A stretch of 64,000 bases of DNA from Pontivivens ytuae (GTDB lineage: Bacteria; Pseudomonadota; Alphaproteobacteria; Rhodobacterales; Rhodobacteraceae). Position 1 is the first letter of the stretch. Every line of letters starts with the position of its first letter. Under the pieces are notes generated by a model, which saw nothing but the letters and a program-made list of their open reading frames with translations, ran no database searches and had not been told where the DNA came from. The stretch is from contig NZ_CP064942.1 in assembly GCF_015679265.1 (NCBI RefSeq), positions 4,072,001 through 4,136,000 of the forward strand, written 5' to 3'. Below are positions 18,161-25,949 of the stretch, piece after piece. Made by a program: the position numbers and the translations under genes.

Positions 18161-18551
18161 GAGGGGGCCCGCAGGGCGGCACCACAGTCACCGTGTCGGC
18201 TCCCCGACCACCGGTCGTCCGCGACGCACCTCGTATCGCAACCGAAACTGCCCAAATCCCTTTCCGAAACCATGCCCACTCTCCCGCTTCAAAACACGCG
18301 ACAGGCGTCGCCATGGTCGTGAGTGGCCGGAACAGGCGGAAAGGTTCACGAGCCAGGGCCTCTGACGTGTCCCGGCAATCCGCAGCACGATAAAGATGAT
18401 GGCGGCATGCAGCCCCGTCCGCCGAAAGCAGATAAGATCTTGATGCAAAATGCGACTTCCGATGGAATGGCAGCAGAAACACTGGCCTGGAGCGACACTC
18501 ACATGACATCGGGGCAACTGGCACTGCGCATCCGACCGGCCCGGTGCGCCG
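18161..18551. other. 391-base divergent intergenic region
   Basis: The spacer lies between the minus-strand M15 peptidase and the plus-strand LuxR-hydrolase gene. It is visibly less GC-rich than the flanks around 18230-18300 and 18400-18480. It must hold promoters for both genes. Short open frames exist but none has a convincing ribosome site or protein-like composition. No strong palindrome or terminator was found by eye. Confidence 0.6.
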
Positions 18552-20198
18552 ATGGCTGACACCGACCTACCGTCGTCCGGCGCCTCGAAAGCCGAGCTGA
18601 ACTCCGACTTGATACACCTGATCTACGACACCGCCATCGACAACTCGCTGTGGCCGGAGACGGTGCTGCGGATTTACGAGGCATTCGAAGAGGGTGAGGT
18701 CGCGCCGGACGCGCTGCACGATCTGCAGGTCCACTTTGCCAAAGGTCTCCAGATCTCCGAACGGATCGTGCGTCTGCAGGAGCGGGGCGATCTGCAGGAT
18801 CGGCTGATGAGATCACTGGCGCTGCGGGTCGAGCTCTTCGGCCATGACGGGCGCCGGATCGACACGTTGGGCCACGCCGAGGCGGTGCCGAAGCTCGATG
18901 GCCCGCGCGATCCGGCGCCCGAGCACGGCTTCTTCTTCGGGCCCGATCGAGTGCGCGAACTTGGCCTGCCGCCGGAGGTCGCCTCCGCCCGGATCAGCTT
19001 CACTCAGGGTGTCGAGGGCATGGCGGCGGCCGTTGCCCACGACCTGTCGCTCCGACCCTCGCAGCGCGCCCTGCTGGAGAGCTTCTTGCGCCACGCCAAC
19101 CTGCGCCGGGCGGCCGACGAGCAGAACCTCAGTTACGAGACGGCGCGCACTTATTTCAAGGCGATCTGCCTGGAGGCCGGCGTCAGCGGTCAGGCGGAGC
19201 TGTTGCGGATGCTCGTGCTCAACCCGGCGCTGATGCTGCGCGGCGACCGCGCCGCGGAACCCGCATCCCAGATCCGCCGCCTGATCCAGCGGCCCGATGG
19301 TGGCCAGATCGAGGTCTTTGTGCTCGGCCGGGAGGATGCCTATCCGATCGTGCATCTCGATGCGCTGTCGGGCGGCGCGCTCGATCTTCTGGCCTATCCT
19401 GAGCGCTATCTGCCACTCCTCGACCGGATCGGCGCACGGCTGGTGCTGCCCTGTCGCCCCGGCATGTTCGGGTCGAGCTTCCGGCCCATGACCGGCGCGC
19501 TCGACCATGCGGAGGAGGTGCAGCTGGTCTGCGACGCGATGGGGATCGACCGGTTTTCGCTCCTCTCCTACTCCTACGGCTCGGTCGCAGCACTTGGCGC
19601 GGCTGCGGGACTGCAGAAGCGCGTGGATCGCGTCGTGCTCGCTTCGGTCTGCTATCCGGATTTCGTGGCTCCAGACTGGCGCGATCGCGATTTCTTCTAC
19701 CAGGTCTCCCAGATGATCGGGCGGCGCTGGCCCGGCCTGCTGCGCCGGGTGATCCCCTTCGTCACGAAGTCCATCCTCCAGAACATCGACAACTATGCCG
19801 ACCAGGCCGCGGCCCGCGCGAAGTGCCCGCACGAGGAGGCGATCCTGATGTCGCCCGACATCCGTCCCCGCTCCCGCGCCATGCTGGAGGAGCGCATCGC
19901 GGGCGGGATGGACGGGATCGTGCAGGAATACCGGATCGTCGCCCAACCGCTCGACTTCGACCTGTCGGAGCTCACCGTGCCGCTCCACCTCTTCCACGGC
20001 GCCGAAGACCGGGTCAATCCGCTGGAGGGCGCCCGGGCGCTGGCCCGCAAGGCCGCGCGAGCCGAACTCACGGAGCTTCCAGGACGCGGCCATGCCTTCA
20101 TCTATGCGGAGTGGGACTGGCTGCTCTGCGCGGCCGCGGGCGTGCCCTACCGGATCCCGCCACCGGACCGCCGGGGGATCCTGACAAAGGCACAATGA
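18552..20198 (+). CDS. LuxR-type HTH / alpha-beta hydrolase fusion protein
   Basis: A 548-residue two-part protein. Residues about 170-225 form a LuxR/GerE-like helix-turn-helix (LSLRPSQRALLESFL, then NLSYETARTYFKAI). The C-terminal half is an alpha/beta hydrolase with nucleophile elbow SYSYG (Ser341), an acid in FHGAEDRVNP and the catalytic His in GRGHAF. The N-terminal 160 residues resemble a sensory region of unknown ligand. It is probably a cytosolic regulator whose hydrolase-fold domain binds or cleaves a small molecule. ATG 18552 has only a weak ribosome site. It is monocistronic, followed by an 18-bp palindrome and a surface protein gene, a possible target. Confidence 0.82.
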   Translation: MADTDLPSSGASKAELNSDLIHLIYDTAIDNSLWPETVLRIYEAFEEGEVAPDALHDLQVHFAKGLQISERIVRLQERGDLQDRLMRSLALRVELFGHDGRRIDTLGHAEAVPKLDGPRDPAPEHGFFFGPDRVRELGLPPEVASARISFTQGVEGMAAAVAHDLSLRPSQRALLESFLRHANLRRAADEQNLSYETARTYFKAICLEAGVSGQAELLRMLVLNPALMLRGDRAAEPASQIRRLIQRPDGGQIEVFVLGREDAYPIVHLDALSGGALDLLAYPERYLPLLDRIGARLVLPCRPGMFGSSFRPMTGALDHAEEVQLVCDAMGIDRFSLLSYSYGSVAALGAAAGLQKRVDRVVLASVCYPDFVAPDWRDRDFFYQVSQMIGRRWPGLLRRVIPFVTKSILQNIDNYADQAAARAKCPHEEAILMSPDIRPRSRAMLEERIAGGMDGIVQEYRIVAQPLDFDLSELTVPLHLFHGAEDRVNPLEGARALARKAARAELTELPGRGHAFIYAEWDWLLCAAAGVPYRIPPPDRRGILTKAQ

Positions 20199-20359
20199 GC
20201 GGAAATCCGCTGGCAGTCCCCAATTGGGGACTTGGCGTCCGCCGCGCAGGCGTGCAGGCAAGACTGTGGGACAGCGCTTTGATCTAACGAGCGAAACCAG
20301 CCGTGGGCGCATGGCGCCAGCCTGTCCCGTGGGATAGGTGGGGACAACGGAATCTTCTC
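20199..20359 (+). promoter_or_regulatory. Intergenic region with 18-bp perfect palindrome (20215-20232)
   Basis: AGTCCCCAATTGGGGACT at 20215-20232 is a perfect 18-bp palindrome with no loop, centred about 136 bases before the start of the PKD/barrel gene. The absence of a spacer and of a following T-run argues against a terminator. The length and symmetry fit a dimer operator, and the LuxR-type HTH protein encoded immediately upstream is the obvious candidate binder (inference). Confidence 0.5.
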
Positions 20360-22522
20360 ATGTTCGGAATGATACGCGTGCGGCGACCTGCACGCCTCCT
20401 GCGCGGCTGCGCCGTCGCTGGGATCTGTGCGCTGGCAGGGCTGTCGCCGCACGTGGGCGCAGCGCAGCCCATCGCCGACTTCACGGCCAATCCACTGGTC
20501 GGCTGCGAGATCGGGCACAACGTGTTCTTCACGGATAACAGCAGCAACCTTGGCGCATCGCCGTCCTGGTCCTGGGATTTCGGAGACGGGAAGGGGTCGG
20601 CACTCCGGAATCCCGTTAACACCTACACACTCGAGGGCTCCTTTACGGCGCGCCTGACGGTGACCGACGGGACGACGGGGCTGTCCGACACCGCAACGGA
20701 CACGATCCTGGTGGACAACACACATGCGGAGGTGACGACTTTCACCGGGCTGTCGGATCCATTGCCGGGCACGGGCGCGAGCCTGACGCTTTCCTTCTCG
20801 GAAGCCGTCACCGGGCTCACAGCGGGTGATTTCGACCTGACGAACCTCGCCGTCGACGGCATCAGCGGGTCGGGTACGAACTATACGGTGGCGGTGCGTC
20901 CGCTGGCCGATGGTGCGGTGTCCATCGGGTTGAGACGCGGCACCGTCGAAGACGCCGATAGCGGCTGCGTGGCGGCGTCCTCTCCTCCCGCGGCGCTGAC
21001 CGCGACGGCAAGCACCGCGACGCCGACCATCGCGCTGAGCACCAGCGGCGGCACGCTTGGACCGGGACAGACCGCGCCGGTGACCTTCACGCTGAGTGTC
21101 AGCTCCACCGACTTCACGGCAGGCGACGTGCAGGTCAGCGGGGGCGCACTGAACGGCTTTTCCGGCTCCGGTACCTCCTACTCGGCGACCTTCACCGCGG
21201 ATGGCAGCGGAGCGCCGGGCGTGTCGGTCGGCAGCGGAGTGTTCTCGGACTCCGTCGGCAACTTCAACGCGGACGGGGCGGATGCGAACAACAGCGTTTC
21301 CTTCACGCTCGACGCTACTGGCCCCACGGTCGCGATCAGCGGCGCGCCGGCCGAGATCCGCGGACCTGTGAGCTTCGCGGTGGACATCACCTTCTCGGAG
21401 GCCGTCACGGGCTTCACCTTGGGCGACATCAACGCTGTGAACGCCACCGTGACCGGCCTCACAGGCTCGGGCAGCTCCTACACGGCGCAGGTCACAGCGG
21501 GCGGAACAGGCAGCGTGACGCTTCAGGTTCCCGCGGGCGTCGCCGTCGACGCGGCGGGCAACGGCAACCTCGCCTCGGCCGTCTTGTCCACCGACGACCG
21601 CATCGTGGTGGAGACGCAGGAGGTCATCGCGGACTTCATCGCAGGCCGCACGACGCAGCTCATCGCCAACCAACCCGGCACGATCTGCCTCATGTCGGGG
21701 GCGTGCAATGCGGGCTCATTCGACTTCGGTGCGGTGCCGGGCGAGGCCTATTTCAGCTTCGTCTCCCGCGGCGATGGCGACACGTGGGTCCGGGTGAGCG
21801 GCTCGCGCACGACATCGGACGACACGGAGGGCGACCATGTGCTGGCGGCCGTCGGCGCGCATCTCGACCTCGGCCCCAACCTGCGGCCGGGCCTCATGCT
21901 TCAGCTCGACCACATGCGCACCGAGGATGGCGAGGCGGAGACGGAGGGCACCGGCTGGCTCGCCGGCCCCTACCTGATCGGCAAGCTTCCCGGCCAGCCG
22001 CTCTATTACGAGGCGCGCACTCTGTGGGGGGAGAGCCGGAACGAGACGACACCCTTCGGCACCTTCACCGACACGTTCGACACGGACCGTTTCCTCGCCA
22101 TGGTCCGTGTTGCAGGCGAGCTTGGCGTCGAGGCGTTCACGCTGGTCCCCAGCCTCTCCGCCGCCTATGCCGAGGACGAGCAGCAGCCCTACGAGAACGC
22201 GCAAGGGACGCGGGTGCCGGGCCAGTCGGTCTCGACCCGCGAGGTCGCGGCGGGCCTCGACATCTCGGTGCCCGTCGACATCAACACCCAGCGGTGGACC
22301 TTCGGGACCGGGATCGCGGCGATCCATGCGCGCACGGACGCGACGGGAGCCGCGCGCGGCGTGGTGCCGCCACAGGACGGCGGGCGGGCACGGCTCAACC
22401 TCTCTGCCGAGACGCACACGCTGCTGCCGGGCGGGCTGAGCGTCTCGGGCTTCTTCGACGGGATCGGGCAGTCGGGCTATGAGGCCTACGGCGCCTCCCT
22501 GAGCTACGACTGGCGGTTCTGA
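20360..22522 (+). CDS. Outer-membrane surface protein: PKD + Ig-like repeats + C-terminal beta-barrel
   Basis: A 720-residue exported protein. The N-terminal signal peptide (LRGCAVAGICALAGLSPHVG, cut near AAQ) is followed by a PKD domain (about 38-118) with WSWDFGDGK. Three Ig-like repeats follow, two with FSEAVTG and all with a GSGTNYT/GSGTSYS/GSGSSYT element. A region of alternating beta strands from about 430 ends in YDWRF, the C-terminal aromatic of outer-membrane barrels, so it resembles an autotransporter-type barrel. ATG 20360 is the first start that gives a signal peptide; upstream in-frame codons are unconvincing. It probably displays the PKD/Ig stalk on the surface for adhesion. It is convergent with the next gene, ten bases away. 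Confidence 0.8.
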   Translation: MFGMIRVRRPARLLRGCAVAGICALAGLSPHVGAAQPIADFTANPLVGCEIGHNVFFTDNSSNLGASPSWSWDFGDGKGSALRNPVNTYTLEGSFTARLTVTDGTTGLSDTATDTILVDNTHAEVTTFTGLSDPLPGTGASLTLSFSEAVTGLTAGDFDLTNLAVDGISGSGTNYTVAVRPLADGAVSIGLRRGTVEDADSGCVAASSPPAALTATASTATPTIALSTSGGTLGPGQTAPVTFTLSVSSTDFTAGDVQVSGGALNGFSGSGTSYSATFTADGSGAPGVSVGSGVFSDSVGNFNADGADANNSVSFTLDATGPTVAISGAPAEIRGPVSFAVDITFSEAVTGFTLGDINAVNATVTGLTGSGSSYTAQVTAGGTGSVTLQVPAGVAVDAAGNGNLASAVLSTDDRIVVETQEVIADFIAGRTTQLIANQPGTICLMSGACNAGSFDFGAVPGEAYFSFVSRGDGDTWVRVSGSRTTSDDTEGDHVLAAVGAHLDLGPNLRPGLMLQLDHMRTEDGEAETEGTGWLAGPYLIGKLPGQPLYYEARTLWGESRNETTPFGTFTDTFDTDRFLAMVRVAGELGVEAFTLVPSLSAAYAEDEQQPYENAQGTRVPGQSVSTREVAAGLDISVPVDINTQRWTFGTGIAAIHARTDATGAARGVVPPQDGGRARLNLSAETHTLLPGGLSVSGFFDGIGQSGYEAYGASLSYDWRF

Positions 22523-22532
22523 GCGGAGCTGT

Positions 22533-24197
22533 CTACCCGTTCAGCTCCGCGAGGAAGGCGTGGACGGCGCTGATGCAGACCGAGCCCTCGCCGACGCCGG
22601 AGGCCACGCGCTTGACCGAGCCCGAGCGCACGTCGCCCACGGCGAAGATGCCCGGGACCGAAGTCTGGAACGGGGAGGAGCCGTCGCGGCCCGTGACGAC
22701 GAAGCCCTTCTCGTCGAGCTCCACGCAATCGTCCATCCAGGCGGTGTTCGGCACCGCGCCGATCATGACGAAGATGTTGCTGACATCCCGCGTCACCGTA
22801 TCGCCCGTCTTGGTGGACCAGGTGGCCCGCTGCAGGATGCGGTCGCCGTGCAGGGCGGTGAGCTCGGCATTGGTGTGGAGCGTGATGCGGCGCGACTCCT
22901 CAATGCGGCTGACGAGGTAGTCGGACATGCTCGCGGCAAGGCTCGGCCCGCGCACCAGCATGTGGACGTGCTTCGCGTGGGCCGACAGGAAGACCGCCGC
23001 CTGCCCCGCCGAGTTGCCGCCGCCCACCACGACCACGTCGGTGCCCGCGCAGAACTGCGCCTCGAGTGCCGTGGCGGCGTAGTGTATGCTCTGCCCCTCG
23101 TATTTCTCGTAATCGTCGAGGGCGATGCTCCGGTACGTCGCCCCGCACGCGAGGATCACGGCGCGGGCGCGGATATCGCAGCGTGTCTCTGTCGTGACGG
23201 TCACGATATCGCCGTCGCGCCGGATGCTGGAGGCGTTGTGCGCGATGGCGAACTTCGCGCCGAATTTCTGACCCTGGATCCAGGCCCGGCCCGCAAGCGC
23301 CTGGCCCGAGATGCCGGTGGGAAAGCCCAGATAGTTCTCGATCCGCGAGCTCGTGCCCGCCTGCCCGCCCGGCGCCTCCGCCTCGATCACGATGGTGTCG
23401 AGCGCCTCGGACGCTCCATAGACACAGGCCGAGAGTCCCGCAGGCCCCGCACCCACCACCGCGAGGTCGTAGACGTGATCGGGGTCGAGCTCCTCGGTCA
23501 GGCCGAGCCGGTCGGCGAGCTCCGACGTGGTGGGGTTGAAGAAGACGTCGCCGTCGGGCGTGCGCACCACCGGCCCCGCGTCGGGATCGAAACCGCTGTC
23601 GCCGACGAACCGGCGCGCCGCCTCGCTGTCGGGCTCCAGCCGCTCGACCGGGTAGCCGTTGCGCATCAGGAAGCGGTTGATGCGCAACAGATCCCGGTCA
23701 TTGCCGCGGCCGAGCAACGTCACACCGGCCTCCGAATGCACGATGAAGGCGGTGCGGCGCAGGATGAAGGCGCGCATCACGATCTCGCCGATGTCCTGCT
23801 CGGTGCTCGCCATCCGGCGGAACTGCTCGCGGGTGAGGCGCAAGAGGCGGCTCGGCCCGCCGGTGCGCCCGCCCACGAGGATCGTGCGCTTATTAAAGAG
23901 GTCGAGCTCGCCGGTGAACTGGTGCCGCCCGTGGACGGTGATGATGACCGGATCGCCCTCGTCGTCGAGGTCGTAGATCTCGACGCTGCCCTCGAGCACG
24001 ACGAAGAAGTCGACGCCGCGCTGTCCACGCTCGAACAGGATCGTGCCCGCGTCCATGTCCTCGGCGACGCCGTAATCGGAGAGCCGCGCGATCTGGTCGT
24101 CGGTCAGAACCGGGAAGGTCTGCTGCTCCCGTGCGTAGGGATCGGTGGCACTGACCGACTGGCGCGCGCCCTCGATCGCCGTGGTGTCGTTGGTCAT
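22533..24197 (-). CDS. Cyclic nucleotide-binding domain / thioredoxin-reductase-like flavoprotein fusion
   Basis: A 554-residue cytosolic protein. An N-terminal cNMP-binding-type domain (about 25-145; FFVVLEGSVEIYDLDDEG, ELDLF) and a short linker precede a pyridine nucleotide-disulfide oxidoreductase fold with FAD motif VVGAGPAGLSA and NAD(P)H motif VVVGGGNSAGQAA, ending GIFAVGDVRSGSVKRV. Where thioredoxin reductase has the redox CxxC, the sequence reads YAATALEAQFC, so no dithiol pair is present. It should oxidise NAD(P)H through FAD but cannot be a classical thioredoxin reductase. ATG 24197 is chosen because AGGAG precedes it at good spacing; an in-frame TTG at 24218 is weaker. Confidence 0.88.
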   Translation of the reverse strand: MTNDTTAIEGARQSVSATDPYAREQQTFPVLTDDQIARLSDYGVAEDMDAGTILFERGQRGVDFFVVLEGSVEIYDLDDEGDPVIITVHGRHQFTGELDLFNKRTILVGGRTGGPSRLLRLTREQFRRMASTEQDIGEIVMRAFILRRTAFIVHSEAGVTLLGRGNDRDLLRINRFLMRNGYPVERLEPDSEAARRFVGDSGFDPDAGPVVRTPDGDVFFNPTTSELADRLGLTEELDPDHVYDLAVVGAGPAGLSACVYGASEALDTIVIEAEAPGGQAGTSSRIENYLGFPTGISGQALAGRAWIQGQKFGAKFAIAHNASSIRRDGDIVTVTTETRCDIRARAVILACGATYRSIALDDYEKYEGQSIHYAATALEAQFCAGTDVVVVGGGNSAGQAAVFLSAHAKHVHMLVRGPSLAASMSDYLVSRIEESRRITLHTNAELTALHGDRILQRATWSTKTGDTVTRDVSNIFVMIGAVPNTAWMDDCVELDEKGFVVTGRDGSSPFQTSVPGIFAVGDVRSGSVKRVASGVGEGSVCISAVHAFLAELNG

Positions 24198-24309
24198 GCG
24201 GCGCTCCTGCTCGGTCAATGGGGCCGAGGCGGCAGGTCCGCCTGCCCCGGCTCCTCTGAGCTAGACAGGGCGCGGGCGGAGTCAACGGGCGCCCGCTCTC
24301 CGGCTCCGC

Positions 24310-24666
24310 TCAGTAGTCGCCGTCGAGCAGGAGGTGGTCGTGCCCGATCTCCTCCAGCCCCGCCGCGATCTCGTCCGCGGCGAGCGGCTGGGCGATGATG
24401 TAGTCGAAGCAGGGGCCGGTGTGGCGATCCTCGGCGAGGGCCACCGCCTCCTCCCACTCGTCCTCGCTGAAATCACCGCGGCCGACCCAGAGGAGCGCCA
24501 CCAGTTCGTGCTGCTGGTCCCGGTCGAGGGAGGCGATTTCGGCCTGCAGCTCGTTGCGGCGCAGGTCGGTGCCCTCCTCCACCGTCAGGTCTTCGCCAGC
24601 ACCCAGCGCGCGAAGCTGCTGGATCATCGTGCGCATGGCATCGGGCGGGATCGTGAGGTCCTTCAT
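24310..24666 (-). CDS. DUF3775 family protein
   Basis: A 118-residue acidic protein matching the DUF3775 pattern: ELQAEIASLDRDQQHELVALLWVGRGDF, here best cited by its core HELVALLWVGRGDF, followed by EDEWEEAVALAEDRH and a C-terminal amphipathic helix. No biochemical role is established. It overlaps the stop of the upstream membrane-protein gene by four bases (ATGA), so the two are co-translated. No membrane segment or signal is present. It is followed by 112 bases before the flavoprotein gene start on the same strand. Confidence 0.85.
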   Translation of the reverse strand: MKDLTIPPDAMRTMIQQLRALGAGEDLTVEEGTDLRRNELQAEIASLDRDQQHELVALLWVGRGDFSEDEWEEAVALAEDRHTGPCFDYIIAQPLAADEIAAGLEEIGHDHLLLDGDY

Positions 24667-25859
24667 GCCGGGCGCCCCTCCTTCGGCTCCATCATCTCGT
24701 CATGTTCGTCGGGATCGACGCCGGGCATGGCCGCGCGCAGCACCCCTTCGGTCAGCGCGCCGACGCCGAAGAAGACGATGGCGAAGTTCGCGACCCAGCC
24801 GATCACCGGGATGAAGTTCAACAGCGCGGCCCCCGTGATGGCACCCGCCAGCACCGCGATGCGCGCGGGCAGCGACGGCGTGTCGCCGAGGCCCCCGGCC
24901 CGCGCCAGCGCCATGGCGATCACGTAGGCGCCGAGTAGGTAGCCGAGCACCCAGCCCAGCACGACGCCGAGCAGCGCGATGGGCACCAGCGGAATGCCGA
25001 TCACGCTCATGGCCGAGATCGGGATCAGGCCCACCAGCGTCGAGAAGCCGATGGCCCCCAGCAGCACCGTCAGCCACGGCCGGTTCAGCGCCATGCGCCG
25101 CATCACCGCCACCCGCTGCGGCACGAGGGCGAGGAACGTGGCCCCCAGCGCCAGCAGGAAGCCGAGCGTCACGAGATAGCCGCCGATGATCGCGAAGGTG
25201 GACGGCCCTTCGGGCAGCCCCTCCCACCCCATCTCGTCAAGATCGGGCCAGTTCTCCGCATCGAAATCCACATAGGTGATGCGGCCCGCGGGCACGACCT
25301 CGGTCGGGACGGCGACCTGCTGGGGCGTCGACAGCATCAGCGTGCCGTCGATCCGGGCATCGGAGCCGAAGGTGACGTCGGCGGCGTTGATCAGCACATC
25401 GCCCGAGACCGGCCCGTCGAGATGGACCTCTCCGGCGGAGACGAAGAGCGTCCCTCCGATGGTGCCGCGCAGCGTGGCGGACCCGGCGAAGACGCGCAGG
25501 CTGCCGTTCACGCTCGCATCCGTGTCGACGGTGATCGACATGCCGGCGAGCAGCGCATCGCGCCCAGCCGCGCCGCTCAGCACCACCTGTCCACCGGCAG
25601 CGACAATGTCGCCCGCGACCCGCGCAGGGATATCGACGGAAAACGCGCTGGCGTAGAGATCCTCGGCCACCGTGCCCGAGACGCGGGTCCGCGCGCCCGC
25701 GATCAGCAGGTCGCCGGAGATCGTATCGGTCTGCTCGACCCGGCCCCCGGCAACGAACCGGTCCTGGCCAAGCTGGGTTTCCGTCTGGTCGGCCACCGCT
25801 GCAGGTGGCGTGCAGAGGATGGCGAGGGTCATAAGGGCCCGCAGGGCAAGGCGTTTCAT
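24663..25859 (-). CDS. Exported polymer-forming-like repeat domain with C-terminal membrane region
   Basis: A 398-residue protein. A signal peptide (MKRLALRALMTLAILCTPPA, cut near AVA-DQ) is followed by about 150 residues of short beta repeats (SGDLLIAGARTRVSGTV, GDIVAAGGQVVLSG, GDVLINAADVTFGS) that look like a bactofilin-style right-handed beta-helix. About four to six hydrophobic helices (about 225-375) and an acidic tail follow. The repeat domain would be periplasmic. Function is unknown; envelope scaffolding is a guess. ATG 25859 has AGGAG upstream and gives the signal peptide. An FNR-type box lies 63 bases before the start. Confidence 0.78.
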   Translation of the reverse strand: MKRLALRALMTLAILCTPPAAVADQTETQLGQDRFVAGGRVEQTDTISGDLLIAGARTRVSGTVAEDLYASAFSVDIPARVAGDIVAAGGQVVLSGAAGRDALLAGMSITVDTDASVNGSLRVFAGSATLRGTIGGTLFVSAGEVHLDGPVSGDVLINAADVTFGSDARIDGTLMLSTPQQVAVPTEVVPAGRITYVDFDAENWPDLDEMGWEGLPEGPSTFAIIGGYLVTLGFLLALGATFLALVPQRVAVMRRMALNRPWLTVLLGAIGFSTLVGLIPISAMSVIGIPLVPIALLGVVLGWVLGYLLGAYVIAMALARAGGLGDTPSLPARIAVLAGAITGAALLNFIPVIGWVANFAIVFFGVGALTEGVLRAAMPGVDPDEHDEMMEPKEGRPA

Positions 25860-25914
25860 CGCAACTCTCCTGATCGCTTCGACCAAGGGATGCGCCTTTC
25901 GCGGGGACCGGACT

Positions 25915-25928
25915 TTGACCCGTATCAA
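25915..25928 (-). promoter_or_regulatory. FNR/FixK-type box before the 25859-24310 operon
   Basis: TTGACCCGTATCAA fits the TTGA-N6-TCAA consensus of FNR/FixK/CRP-family regulators exactly in both half-sites. Its centre is 62.5 bases upstream of the ATG at 25859 on the minus strand. If it acts as a class II activator site near -41.5, transcription would start near 25880. No clear -10 hexamer is seen, so the call is moderate. It falls in the 90-base spacer before the DegT aminotransferase stop. Confidence 0.5.
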
Positions 25929-25949
25929 CTCGCGGTCACGGACGTGAGG

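Noticed and set aside
22533..24197. Calling the flavoprotein a thioredoxin reductase (trxB)
   Set aside because: The CxxC redox motif is absent and a cNMP-type domain is fused at the front.
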